From positions 1 to 24,605 of the forward strand of contig MU270164.1 in NCBI GenBank assembly GCA_021432635.1: 24,605 nucleotides of DNA, in the 5' to 3' direction. Origin of the DNA: Thozetella sp. PMI_491. Its lineage: Eukaryota > Ascomycota > Sordariomycetes > Chaetosphaeriales > Chaetosphaeriaceae. Below are positions 11,201-20,698 of the stretch, piece by piece. The position numbers and the translations under genes were made by a program. The stretch's first letter is position 1. Each line of letters starts with the position of its first letter. The notes under the pieces were generated by a model. That model did not search any database and was not told where the DNA came from. It worked only from the letters and a program-made list of their open reading frames with translations.

Positions 11201-11700
11201 AGAAACTCGAGTTTATCCGTGACTAAATAAGTAAATATACCAACCAGAAAAGGTTAAAGAAACTAACCTTTTAAAAGGGAGACAAGATCTACCTCCTACA
11301 AAGAAACATTAAGATAATACAACTAAGTAACAAATTAGACTTTAAAAAATTAGGACTATTCTAGATTAAAAAACAAACTAGTAAAATCACCTATAAACTA
11401 AAACTACCTATAATAATACAGATATACCTAATTTTCTATATCTTACTGCTTAAACTAGCACTAAAAAACACTAGACTAGACAAATACATAAAAATCAATA
11501 AGCAACTAAAATATAAAGTTAAAAATATTATAAACTCCTATAACACTAAGGATAAATTAGAGTACCTAGTTAAATAAATAAGATATAATACTAGTAAAAA
11601 TATATAAAAACCTAAGGAACACCTAAAAAACTCGTAAAAACTTATTCAATAGTTTCACCACTAAAACCCTAATCAACCAATACTAAGTTAAAACCTATCG
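8230..11700 (+). pseudogene. Element B pol: protease, RT, RNase H, integrase, chromodomain
   Basis: A single frame, -1 to gag, carries all pol domains. Protease: N-S-R at 8302-8310 stands for D-S-G, followed by PWLQKNNPRIN near 8542. RT: YIDYQQLN near 9050, GAYNLIQV near 9175 and YLDNILIY at 9349-9372, where the active site is normally YLDD. RNase H follows, then integrase from about 10375 with a damaged HHCC zinc finger, a first Asp in SLDFII (10636-10653) and TAYHPQSNRQIERLNQ near 10918. The chromodomain (EYLVK at 11560, then a TWEP-like NIQKP) covers about 11550-11650. In-frame TAA and TAG codons at Gln and Trp sites inactivate it. Confidence 0.88.
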
Positions 11701-12326
11701 CCTCCTAATCAATTACCCTAAGAGCCCTAAAAAACTAAGCCTTGCTTACTATATACTACTTAAAAGATATCTCCCTAGTATTATCCTCCTCTAAACTAAT
11801 TATCCTATAGTTAAACAACTTCTTACTCCTAGCTTAGAGAAGATGCTTTTGCCGACACAGTTGCTTTAACTTAGCTAAAGCCTTAGATATATAACGCTAC
11901 GTCTTCTCTTTCTCCTCCTTTATCTTCTTTAATTCTACTATATTACACAAAACTAAAAATACCTATTAGCTAAAAGTTAGTAAAACAGTAAAACACTAAA
12001 CCTATATACTATCCCCACTAGAGAACCATCGTATAATTTCCCTAGATAAACATAGTTTAAACATTTTAAAGATTATAATAATATAATATATTTAACCCCC
12101 TTATTAAAACAATATATATAAGGTATAGCTACTTCTATACTATATTACTTAATATATTTAGCTAAACAATAGTACTTATAAGTTTTGCCTAAAATAGTTT
12201 TTTACTTCTCTAAAGGACTAGATATCCTATCAGGATATAACAATATAAAGGAAAGAAATTATAGTAACCTACTAACTAATAAATATAAGCTAAGGCCTAC
12301 TTATAGGTTGCTATAAATATCAATAT
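11701..12326 (+). other. 3' untranslated region of element B
   Basis: About 630 bp between the end of the chromodomain frame and the polypurine tract. It has no long reading frame on either strand and is partly matched by the corresponding region of element A (19110-19740). Confidence 0.6.
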
Positions 12327-12341
12327 AAAAGGGAGAGCTTA
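12327..12341 (+). other. Polypurine tract of element B
   Basis: AAAAGGGAGAGCTTA directly precedes the 3' LTR. A purine run here is the usual primer for plus-strand DNA synthesis in LTR retrotransposons. Element A has AAAGGAAAAGCTTA in the same position. Confidence 0.75.
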
Positions 12342-12775
12342 TATTACAATTAAGGTATTAGCCACCTCCCCGCGACTACTAACAAGGCCTAGCGCTTAGG
12401 CCTAACAGTTAATAAGGGCAAAACCCTTAATAAATACCTTAGGCACCCACACAAATGTTTTACCAATAAGAAAGGATTACCCCCTTAAAGGATTAATAGT
12501 GATCTAGATTACTAGGTAAGCTAGATCACTAGCGCCCCTTAAACCAGGTAAGCCGTAAAGAGTAACCTAGTATATAAGACTATAGTCTCTACCTAGATAG
12601 ATCAGTTAGCCTTTACTCTTTAGCAATTAATCTACTTAGTTTACAAGCTTAACACTTACACTATCAGATCTTACCCTGTACTAATTAATACTCTACTTAT
12701 CTCTACCCTCCCTACCTTAGGAAAGAACCCTCTACACATTAAAAATACTAACCTTAAGATCTTAGTATTATAATA
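12342..12775 (+). repeat. 3' LTR of element B (B-type)
   Basis: It is 434 bp, equal in length to the 5' LTR, starting TATTACAATTAAGG and ending ATTATAATA. It carries an 11-bp perfect inverted repeat TAGTGATCTAG/CTAGATCACTA (12497-12507 and 12521-12531) upstream of the TATA box. Confidence 0.93.
12557..12621 (+). promoter_or_regulatory. LTR core promoter in nested inverted repeats
   Basis: A TATA box (TATATAAG, 12571-12578) runs into the 12-bp perfect palindrome AGACTATAGTCT (12577-12588). Both lie between the arms of a 9-bp inverted repeat, AAAGAGTAA (12557-12565) and TTACTCTTT (12613-12621). Most of this arrangement is present in every complete LTR here, with single-base decay in some. The TATA role is inferred from sequence; whether the palindrome is a factor site or an RNA structure cannot be told. 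Confidence 0.6.
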
Positions 12776-12780
12776 CTTTA
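12776..12780. repeat. Right target-site duplication of element B (CTTTA)
   Basis: A perfect copy of 5062-5066. Element A's RT frame continues from here. Confidence 0.95.
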
Positions 12781-15026
12781 TAATAGTATTTTAATAAAAA
12801 CCTAGAGAAAAATTATATATAACTATTAAATTCACTAGTAAGATACTTAATTTTATTTATATTAAAGAAAAATAAAGATAATACTAGAAAATAAAGACTA
12901 TATATTAATTATTAACAACTTAATAATATTATTATCCTTAATAAAAGACTATTATTTCTAATATTTAAACTATAAAACTAACTAATAAAAGCTATAATAA
13001 TAATATATCTTAACTTAAAAAGAGCTTATAACTTAATATAAATAACTAAAAGAAAAGAATAAAAAATAATAATTAGGACTAAGTATAAATACTATAAATA
13101 CCTAGTTATACTATTTAAACTATAAAATACCTTAATAATATTTTAAGTTATAATTAATTATATCTTATAACTATATATCAATAAATTTTATATTATCTAT
13201 CTAAATAATATCCTTATCTATTTAAAAAATAAAATAAAATATAGATAATATATTTATATAGTATTATAAGCTTTAAAAAATACTAAACTCTTAGTAAAAC
13301 TAGAGAAAAATAAGTTTTATATTAAAGAAATTATCTTCCTAAGATTTAAGATTACCTTTAAATTTATAAGAATAAACCCTAAAAAAATAGTAGTAATATA
13401 AAACTAGCTATTATTAAAAATAGTAAAAGAAGTATAAACTTTCCTTAGATTTACTAATTATTATTACTACTTTATAAAAAATTATAGTAAGCTTACCTTA
13501 TTATTTATAAAGCTTATTTATAAGAAGACTAAGTTTAAGTAGACTAACTAAGCTAGTAAAGCTTTTAAAGCTATTAAGTTATAGATCTTAAGTAAACCTA
13601 TACTTATACTTTTAAACCTAGTAAAACTATATAAAGTTAAAACTAACTCTTTAGACTTTATAATAAAAGAATAACTTAGATAATATAATAAAAAAGGATT
13701 ATTATACTTAGTTATCTTTTTCTTAAAAAAGCTAAAAGAAGTAGAAATTAACTATTAAATATATAATAAAAAACTAATAGCTATTATTAAAGCTTTTAAA
13801 GAATAAAAGATTTACCTTTATAAAGTATAATACTAAGTTATTATTTATATAGACTATAAGAATCTTACTTACTTTATAATAAATAAGAAGCTTAATAAAT
13901 AATAAATTAAATAGATTAAATTCTTATCTAAATTTAATTTTAAAATTATATATAAAAAAGGACTAGAAAATACTAGGGTAAATACTTTTAACTAAAGAGA
14001 AGACTATATATAAGAACTAAAACCTTATATATAAAGTATTTTAATAGTTTTAAAAGATAAAAGCTTAGGTTAGGCCCTTTAAGAGCTAAATACTATCTTT
14101 TAAGTCCTTTTAAACCCTAACTAGACTAATAAGATTAAGAAAGCCTATAATAATTAGGACTTTATAGACTTTATATAAAATAGCCTTAGTAAAAATATAG
14201 AAAAGAAAAATAGAGTCTATTAATTCTATAAAAAGATCTATGTCTTTAATACTTTATAATAAGACCTAGTAAAAGAATTATATAAAATCCTTCCCTATAA
14301 ATATTAAGGAGTTATTAAGACTTTAGAATAACTATACTATACCTATAACTTTTTTAAAGCTAAGAAAATTATAAAAGAAGTAATTAAAGAGTATAATAAA
14401 TATAATAAAAACAAGGTAAATCAGTATAAAATCTATAGAGAATTATAATCTTTTCTAATCCTTAAAAAGTTATAGAGCTTAGTCTTTTTAGACTTTATTA
14501 TAAAACTATTACTCTTAAAAAAACCTTTAACTAGAGTATTTTTTAATAATATCTTAGTAATTATTAATAGACTTATTAAGTATAGCTATTTTATTCTATA
14601 TAAAAAAGCTAATAATATTAAAAAACTAGCTTATATATTTATAAAAAATATTATTATAAACTATAAACTATTAGATAAGCTAGTTAGTAATAGAGATAAG
14701 TTATTTACTTTAAACTTTTAAAAAGTCTTTATAACCTAACTTAAAACTAAATACTAATTATTAATAGCCTACTACTTATAGTCTAATAAATAAATAAAAA
14801 GACTAAACTAAACTATAGAATAATACTTATATTATTATATTAACTATAAGTAAAATAATTAGATATAACTACTATTAATTACCTAGTTTACCTATAATAA
14901 TACTAGATAAGAATTAACTAAGATATCCCTATTTTTTACTAATTATAACTTTAAACTAAAAGTCTATTAAACCCCTCTTAACTTAAAAGAGAATCTTAGA
15001 GTAGGATTAAGAGTTAAAAAACTAAA
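12781..15026 (+). pseudogene. Element A pol, second part (RT, RNase H, most of integrase)
   Basis: This continues element A's RT after the element B insertion and aligns base for base with B from about 8935 to 11180. The RT active site reads YLNN (13198-13209) where YLDD is expected. RNase H and integrase follow, with the integrase core near 14485 and the TAYHPQSN-like block near 14766. It is more heavily RIP-altered than B. It ends at 15026, where element C is inserted in the C-terminal part of integrase. Confidence 0.85.
15019..15026. repeat. Left target-site duplication of element C (AAACTAAA)
   Basis: The 8 bp AAACTAAA precede element C and recur at 18539-18546. Removing C and one copy restores the alignment to element B near 11165-11185. 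A ninth base does not match, so the duplication is 8 bp. Confidence 0.9.
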
Positions 15027-15114
15027 GGGAATTAATACCTAGGCATATGGTTTAGCTATCTAGGTATAAGCTTATATGGGTATAACCCTTTCTAGCCCTT
15101 AGATTAGCCTAAAT
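15027..15114 (+). repeat. Left terminal inverted repeat of element C
   Basis: 88 bp that align without gaps to the complement of 18451-18538. There are 13 differences, all transitions, and in each the left copy has the RIP-product base (10 C-to-T, 3 G-to-A). Confidence 0.93.
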
Positions 15115-15890
15115 CTTTAGTTATTAGCCTATATTACACGCCTTAAATTCTACCTAAATACCCTAGCTAAAGCATACCCTGCCTTAATCGTTTTAAAGCT
15201 AATTTTATATTTTGTGTTAAAATTGACAGACCTATTAAGATTGATTACTATAAGCTTACTATCTCGGCTCTTTAAAGCTCACTTATTTTATACTGATTTA
15301 AAATGGCAACTATAGGTAAATCAACCTCTACCTTACTTAAGACTTAACTATATAAGCTTATTAATATTACCCTTAAACCTATACTTAAAACCCACCCTTT
15401 AAAATGACTGTGATAAACCTCTCTAAGCTCTTTAGATATAACTGATACTATAAGCACTAGTATCGGGAAATATTATAGTACTAAGGATAAAGGAGCTATA
15501 GTAAATCTTTTCTTAGCCTAGCCTGAAAATTTTACAACGGTCTTAAGGCCCTACAACAGTGTATTTAATAAACCTATATAGGTATAGTAGCCCTTTAATG
15601 TCTATCTTAGCGATTATTTTATTATATATCTAAAACGAATTAAAATATAGTGTGTTAAAGGGCTAGTACTTAGACCTAAACCCCTTAAATCTTAATATTT
15701 ATAAAACTAAGCTGTACTAAACGTTTTAACTAGGTATTAAGAGTTAACTTTGCTATATACTTAGTTTATATCTGCCTTAAAGCTTATTTATAAGGTAATT
15801 AATATAGACTAGTAGCTAATACTTAAGCTTACTTAGTCTTATAAAAGAGTTTATAAATAATAAGAGAGATAAGGGTATTTACTACTTTAA
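15115..15890. other. 5' region of element C, no clear gene
   Basis: About 780 bp between the left terminal repeat and the recognisable transposase. A short ATG frame starting MATIGKSTSTLLK lies at 15303-15416 but has a TAA and no recognisable relation. Some CpA and TpG remain around 15200-15330, so RIP is uneven. The transposase N-terminus may lie in this stretch. Confidence 0.45.
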
Positions 15891-18202
15891 GATTAGCCCT
15901 TCCCCCTTTAAGAAGATGCTCTGCCCCTATACCTAGGGCTACTGGCTAATAGTACTAGCAGCTTAGATTTAAAATGTAGCTTGTTAGGCTAATACCTTCT
16001 CCCTAACCTACTTATCCTAGGTAACCCAGCCTTAATAGTTGATATCCTTCACTATAATATTAATACCTTTATAAAAGCTTATAGCTATATTATTATTAAG
16101 TGGTAAGGTTATATAATAAAAGGTTAGAAAAAGCGATATATATTTAAGTGTGACTATTATAAGCTCCTTTAGCCAAGTGAAAGTACTAGGCAAAGGAATT
16201 AAAAGTCCTAAAAGTGTAGCTGCTAGTAGAAAATAATTACTAAAGCTGTTGTTAACAGCTAGTAGCTATTATATAAGTATACTAATATAAAATATAGCTG
16301 TTATAATTATCAGCCTAGTATCTACCTATTTACCTACCTTATTTATTAGAGGATTACTAATCCTATTAAGGGAATTATTAAGTTAATAAGCTAATAGGTT
16401 AGTATCTAAGTATATAATATATAAGCTATTATTAAAGAGTAATACCCTGAGAATATCTTTATAAAGAGAGATATTTATAACGCTAAAGCTAAGATTAACC
16501 GTGAGAAATTAAATAGTCTAGGCTTAACTACTGCCTTAATCAAGTTATTTAATAAAAGGGAGATACTTTATATTATTAAATAAGCAGAGGATAAGCCTAA
16601 GTGTCTTCTTAGGCTAGTATAAACGTATCCCTTTTATATTTAAGCATAGAGGCAGTTCTTAAAGGTGATAAGTTTTAATAATACTTATAATATAAACTAT
16701 TATAAACTCTCTCTCTTTTAAGTAACTAGCTAAACCTATTTATAGTCTATTTATAACACTATATTTAACATAATTAATAATAAAAGGCTTAAAGGGTTTT
16801 AATTCCTTATAAATACTATTTACTAGCTTATTAAAAAGAACTAAATCTAGTTGTTTAACATAGTTATTATTAACTTTAACACTTAAATAAAGAATGCTTT
16901 AAAGGCTTTTTTTTTAGATGTATAATAATAACTATATATCTACTATATTAATTCTAATATTCTCCTTTAGTTAAAGAAAAAATAGGTAAAGCCTATTATC
17001 TCTATTAGTAATAATATAGATAGTACTAATAGGGAAGTGCTAGTAATGTTTAGCTTTAACAATAGAAATATAGTCTAAGATGTTAAAAAGTAAAATAATG
17101 CCCTACTAGGGTTTATTCCTTATACTTATTAAGGTATATTTAACCTTTAAAAGCTTGTTGTATTTACTAAGATAAAAGAGGCGTATAAAAAGGTATAGGT
17201 AAATATTTATATAGAGTTTAATAATTAATAGGTAATCCTAGTATATTTTTACCATATATATATACTTATATAGGCCTAATAGGCCTAATATTATACCTAG
17301 AGGTATTATAATTTTAGGATCTAAGTAATATCTAGGATAAAGGTAAGTAATTATAATATTAAAAGCTACCTCTTAAATAGTATAGGCTATTTATATTAGC
17401 TAGTTAAAGCTCTTAAGGAGATACTATATAACTAAGCTTAAGACTTTATTAATACCTGTGTATAAAACAAGGTATTAACCGCCTAAAAATACTTTAAGCC
17501 TAGGTTAAAATATCTAGAGGACTTATTAATAACTATATTAGAGAAAGGCCTTTAGCTTATTATAATATAGTACTTTCTTATAAAGGCAGTAATACCTATG
17601 TTAAGAAACTTAAACCTATCTTTAATCAGCTTTTATATTAATAACTATTTTATATCGGTATAACTTAGGATCCCCTGTCGCTATAAGGTCTATAAAGTAT
17701 TTAAGAGTGGCACTGCTTTTATAAAGTAAGATATTTATCTATAATAGTATATCTGTAAGTCTAGCACTAAAAACCCTTATCGCTGGATTTTTAACTTAAA
17801 GATTGTTATATTGCTTTGTAGACAGCCTAATAATATACCTTATACACTCTCTTTATAGCTAGCTATTAGTAATAATAGCCAGCTGTCTATATAATAAGAT
17901 AAGAGATTAGTTTACTACTAAGGCTAACTACTAGGTAGCTATAATAAAGTAATACTGGCAAGGTTAGAGCTTAAGGCCTTATAAGTAGCAGAGGCTCTAT
18001 CTTTCTAGCTAAGTTATACCTAGAGACAGGCAGCTACTCTAAGGCAAGAGGCTATAACTAGACTACGTATAAGTAGTTAGAGATTACAGCTAAGTGTAAG
18101 GAGAACAAGGAGTTAGTGGGAGATAGTAAAAAGCAGTAAAGAAGAGGGCATATGGTATTAACTCAGGTTATTACAACTAATGGGAAGGGCTTAGAAGTAA
18201 TA
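15890..18202 (+). pseudogene. Element C MULE transposase, RIP-inactivated
   Basis: One plus-strand frame of about 760 codons can be followed, with TAA and TAG at Gln and Trp sites. A FAR1/WRKY-GCM1-like zinc-binding region lies near 16146-16350: KCDYYK, then a Cys-containing segment and a YNYQPS motif that is HNHxPS in the family. The MULE core starts near 16660 with SFNNTYNINYYKLSLF, where the first catalytic Asp is now Asn. IINFNTQIKNALKAFF near 16850 has a second Asp turned to Asn, followed by a YIYYINSN motif that is normally CIWHINSN. The tail, with QAATLRQEAITRLR, is better preserved and ends at stops near 18192-18200. The start codon is uncertain. Confidence 0.8.
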
Positions 18203-18450
18203 AGATCTTAGGAGATTTAGTAGCGGCTGTTATATATATATATCTAATACTCTTAATAGATCGCTGTGATATGGTTTAGTTTTTGTAACGGCTGTTATAC
18301 ATTTGCAGAAGAGGATATTGTGACAATCGTTATAAAATCCCTGCTGAAGGGGTGTAAAGCTCCCTTATTAAGCCTTAGGTGGGCTTAAATACTGGTGTTA
18401 GTGGGCTTTGTTTACCGTTTTGTAGCACTAAGTACTAGTGGGGTCGAGAA
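18203..18450. other. 3' untranslated region of element C
   Basis: Non-coding DNA between the transposase stop and the right terminal repeat. It keeps many CpA and TpG dinucleotides. A short TA run lies at about 18230-18242, and the 11-bp motif CGGCTGTTATA occurs twice (near 18224 and 18289), a possible subterminal transposase-binding repeat. Confidence 0.5.
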
Positions 18451-18538
18451 ATTTGGGCTAATCTAGGGGCTGGAAAGGGTTATGCCCGTGTAAGCTCATG
18501 CCTGGATAGCTAAACCGCATGCCTGGGTATCAATTCCC
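18451..18538 (-). repeat. Right terminal inverted repeat of element C
   Basis: The less altered of the two terminal repeats. It holds the original C or G at all 13 sites where the left copy has T or A. Confidence 0.93.
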
Positions 18539-18546
18539 AAACTAAA
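18539..18546. repeat. Right target-site duplication of element C (AAACTAAA)
   Basis: A perfect copy of 15019-15026. Element A's integrase continues from here. Confidence 0.9.
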
Positions 18547-19110
18547 AACCTTATATAAACTTATAAAAAAAGAACTAGAGTTTGTCTGTAATAGAATAAG
18601 TAAATACATTAACTAGAAAAGGTTAAAGGGACTAACCTTTTAAAAGAGAGATAAGGTTTACCTCTTATAAAGAAATATTAAAATAATATAACTAAGTAAT
18701 AAACTAGACTTTAAAAAGTTAGGACTATTTTAAATTAGAAAATAAACTAGTAAAGTCACCTATAGACTAAAACTACCTATAATAATATAGATACACCTTA
18801 TTTTCTATATCTTACTGCTTAAACTAGTACTAAGAAACGCTAGATTAGATAAACATATAGAAATTAATAAATAATTAAAATATAAAGTTAAGAATATTAT
18901 AGACTTTTATAATACTAAAGATAGATTAAAATACCTAGTTAAGTAAATAAGATATAACACTAGTAAAAATATATAAGAACCTAGTAAATACCTAGAGAAC
19001 TTATAGGAACTTATTTAATAGTTCCACCACTAAAACCCTAATTAACTAATACTAAGTTAAAACTTATCACCTCTTAGTTAATCACCTTAAAAGCACTTAA
19101 ACCCTATACT
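18547..19110 (+). pseudogene. Element A pol, third part (integrase tail and chromodomain)
   Basis: This resumes element A after element C and aligns with B from about 11180 to 11740. The chromodomain near 18925-19030 reads KYLVK, then a TWEP-like NIQEPSKYLEN, and ends in a FHH-type tail seen in fungal chromoviruses. The aromatic-cage Trp codons are now stops. The end of the frame is uncertain. Confidence 0.8.
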
Positions 19111-19740
19111 TCTCTTATAATATATTATTCTAAGGATATCTCCTTAATAATATCCTCCTTTAAACCTATAACCCTATAAGTAAATAACTACTTACCCTAT
19201 AAATAGATTAGTTTCTTTTACTTATATAAATAATCTAATTATATAAGTGCTTTAAATAGAGATTTTTATACTACTAATACCTTAATATGTTAAAGGTAGA
19301 TTACCTTACCTACCTCCTCTTCCTTATACTCTAACCTAGACTATTCTGATAAGTTCTAAGCTATTATACTAGTAAGTTAATAAGTATAACCCTTATAAAC
19401 TATAGAAAATACTTATAAGTATTTACTACTAATAAACTATTATATAACTTCTTAGACTTAATATAATAATAATATTTTCCTAAATAACTAGTTACCTTAT
19501 ACTTTAAACCCTTTTTAAAATAATAAAAGTATAGTATATCAGACTTAACCCTGTTTTAATTAATAAATTTAGTAAAAAGGTAGTATTTCTAAGTTTTATT
19601 AGAAATAGTTTTTTATTTCTCTATATAACTAAATATCTTATTAGTATATAATAATATAAAAGAAAAAGAAAACTTAACAATATACTAATAGATAAATATA
19701 GGTATAGGCTTACTTATAAGTTACTAAAGACATTAATATA
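19111..19740 (+). other. 3' untranslated region of element A
   Basis: A+T-rich DNA with no recognisable coding content, leading to the polypurine tract. It partly matches the 3' region of element B. Confidence 0.55.
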
Positions 19741-19754
19741 AAAGGAAAAGCTTA
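19741..19754 (+). other. Polypurine tract of element A
   Basis: AAAGGAAAAGCTTA lies directly before the 3' LTR, in the same position and with nearly the same sequence as in element B. Confidence 0.7.
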
Positions 19755-20194
19755 TATTATAACTAAGGCATTAACTACCTCCCTATAACTACTAATATAG
19801 CCTAGTGCTTAGCTATAAGTAGTTGCAACAGGTAAAACCCCTAGTAAATACTTTAAGCATCTATATAGATATTCTACTAATTAAAAAGGATTATTATAAA
19901 GTATTAAACCCTTAGTAAGCCTAGAGCTCCTAACTTACCTAGGAGCTCTTAGACTTTAGTAATCTAAAGTAAGCCCTAAAGAGCAACCTAGTATATAAGA
20001 CTATTATCTCTACCTAGATAGATTAGTTAGCCTTTACTCTTTAGCAATTAATCTATTCAAGCTATCTTAGCTTACACTCTAGATTTTATACCCCCTTAGT
20101 TGATTAATGCTTTACTTATCTCTACCCTCCCTACCTTAGGAAAGAATCCCCTATATATTGAGAATATTAACCTTAGGATCTTAGTGTTATAATA
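19755..20194 (+). repeat. 3' LTR of element A (A-type)
   Basis: It is 440 bp, starting TATTATAACTAAGG and ending GTTATAATA. It shares with 1185-1623 the A-type middle, which is absent from the B-type LTRs. A 10-bp perfect inverted repeat AGAGCTCCTA/TAGGAGCTCT (19923-19932 and 19940-19949) lies upstream of the TATA box at 19992-19999. Confidence 0.92.
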
Positions 20195-20243
20195 TTATAG
20201 TATAAATATAGCAGCTTTTAGTATAAGAGTAGTCTTATATTCG

Positions 20244-20406
20244 TCACTCGTTTATATTTGTCATTTGCTTATAGATTATGTTAAGCTAAACAGCCTTAAG
20301 AGTTTAAACACTATAAGATATAATATAAGCTAGTATAGAGCTAATAAAAGTATAGTAGATATATAGGCTTAGTATCTTAAAGCTAGCTAAGCTTATAAAC
20401 GAGTGA
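20244..20406. repeat. MITE-like segment with 13-bp terminal inverted repeats
   Basis: TCACTCGTTTATA at 20244-20256 and its exact complement at 20394-20406 bound 163 bp of A+T-rich non-coding DNA. No TA or longer target duplication flanks it, so it may be a transposon remnant or a chance inverted repeat in decayed DNA. Confidence 0.4.
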
Positions 20407-20444
20407 TTAAGGTAGCTAGATACATGCTTGACCAGCTAGTCTAA

Positions 20445-20464
20445 AGCTGGCTGATCAGCCAGCT
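20445..20464. repeat. 20-bp perfect palindrome
   Basis: AGCTGGCTGATCAGCCAGCT is its own reverse complement. Related AGCTGG/CCAGCT words occur nearby (20431-20438 and near 20530). It may be the centre of a decayed inverted repeat or a dyad binding site for a regulator. Confidence 0.6.
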
Positions 20465-20698
20465 ATTTATCCTCGTACGCTAACCAGATATCATAGGTTG
20501 TTATATTAGCCGCAAGTCAGTTGATTAGCTGGATATAGTGCAAAGCTTGGAAATGAAGCTATATTCTAGGTATAACGTATGGATCTAGCTCTTCAAGCAG
20601 CATAGCGAGTGTTTACGCCTAGGTCTGCTAACCTTGGTTTCCTAATCAGGTATCCCATCTGACATATAACTATACAACAAGGCTATAGCCGCTGGAAT

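Larger units (their letters stand above)
5067..12775 (+). mobile_element. Element B: near full-length Ty3/gypsy chromovirus, RIP-damaged
   Basis: It is 7,709 bp with 434-bp LTRs (5067-5500 and 12342-12775), a polypurine tract and a perfect CTTTA target duplication. The order is gag, protease, RT, RNase H, integrase, chromodomain, as in chromoviruses, whose integrase tail targets chromatin. It is less mutated than element A: more CpA and TpG remain, the first Cys and the His of the zinc knuckle survive, and the RT motif reads YLDN against YLNN in A. Stop codons from RIP and lost catalytic residues make it non-autonomous. It lies inside element A's RT and is therefore younger than A. Confidence 0.95.
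15027..18538 (+). mobile_element. Element C: Hop-type Mutator-like (MULE) DNA transposon, degraded
   Basis: It is 3,512 bp with 88-bp terminal inverted repeats starting GGGAATT, flanked by an 8-bp target duplication. The size, long terminal repeats and a transposase with a FAR1-like zinc-binding region and MULE core match the Hop-type elements known from Fusarium, which are about 3.3 kb with repeats near 100 bp and a 9-bp duplication. RIP has hit most of the element but spared much of the last 500 bp. It is inserted in the integrase region of element A. Confidence 0.88.
1185..20194 (+). mobile_element. Element A: RIP-degraded Ty3/gypsy chromovirus, with B and C nested inside
   Basis: Matching 439- and 440-bp LTRs lie at 1185-1623 and 19755-20194. 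The internal region is in three pieces: 1624-5066, 12781-15026 and 18547-19754. After removing element B (7,709 bp), element C (3,512 bp) and one copy of each target duplication, A is about 7.8 kb. Gag with a zinc knuckle, protease, reverse transcriptase, RNase H, integrase and chromodomain occur in that order, which identifies a chromovirus. Almost every Gln or Trp position is TAA or TAG and catalytic residues are lost, so it cannot move by itself. The flanking pentamers (ATAAG left, TTATA right) do not match, so no target duplication is visible. Confidence 0.9.
20195..20698. other. Decayed intergenic DNA between element A and the gene island
   Basis: Composition changes from strongly RIP-altered to nearly normal across this stretch. 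It holds a MITE-like inverted repeat (20244-20406) and a 20-bp palindrome (20445-20464). On the minus strand, from about 20620 to 20400, a frame runs with only three TAG codons, each a possible former Gln or Trp codon (for example LHFQALHYIQLINRLAANIT). This could be a decayed gene or transposase, but I do not recognise it. Confidence 0.4.

Noticed and set aside
15027..18538. hAT assignment of element C on the basis of its 8-bp duplication
   Set aside because: hAT elements usually have short terminal repeats and a different transposase. The FAR1-like region, MULE core and 88-bp terminal repeats favour a Mutator-like element.
435..20194. Mitochondrial or bacterial origin for the A+T-rich block, or a CRISPR array among its repeats
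   Set aside because: The block resolves into LTR retrotransposons and a MULE with target duplications and RIP-type changes. No regularly spaced short repeats are present.
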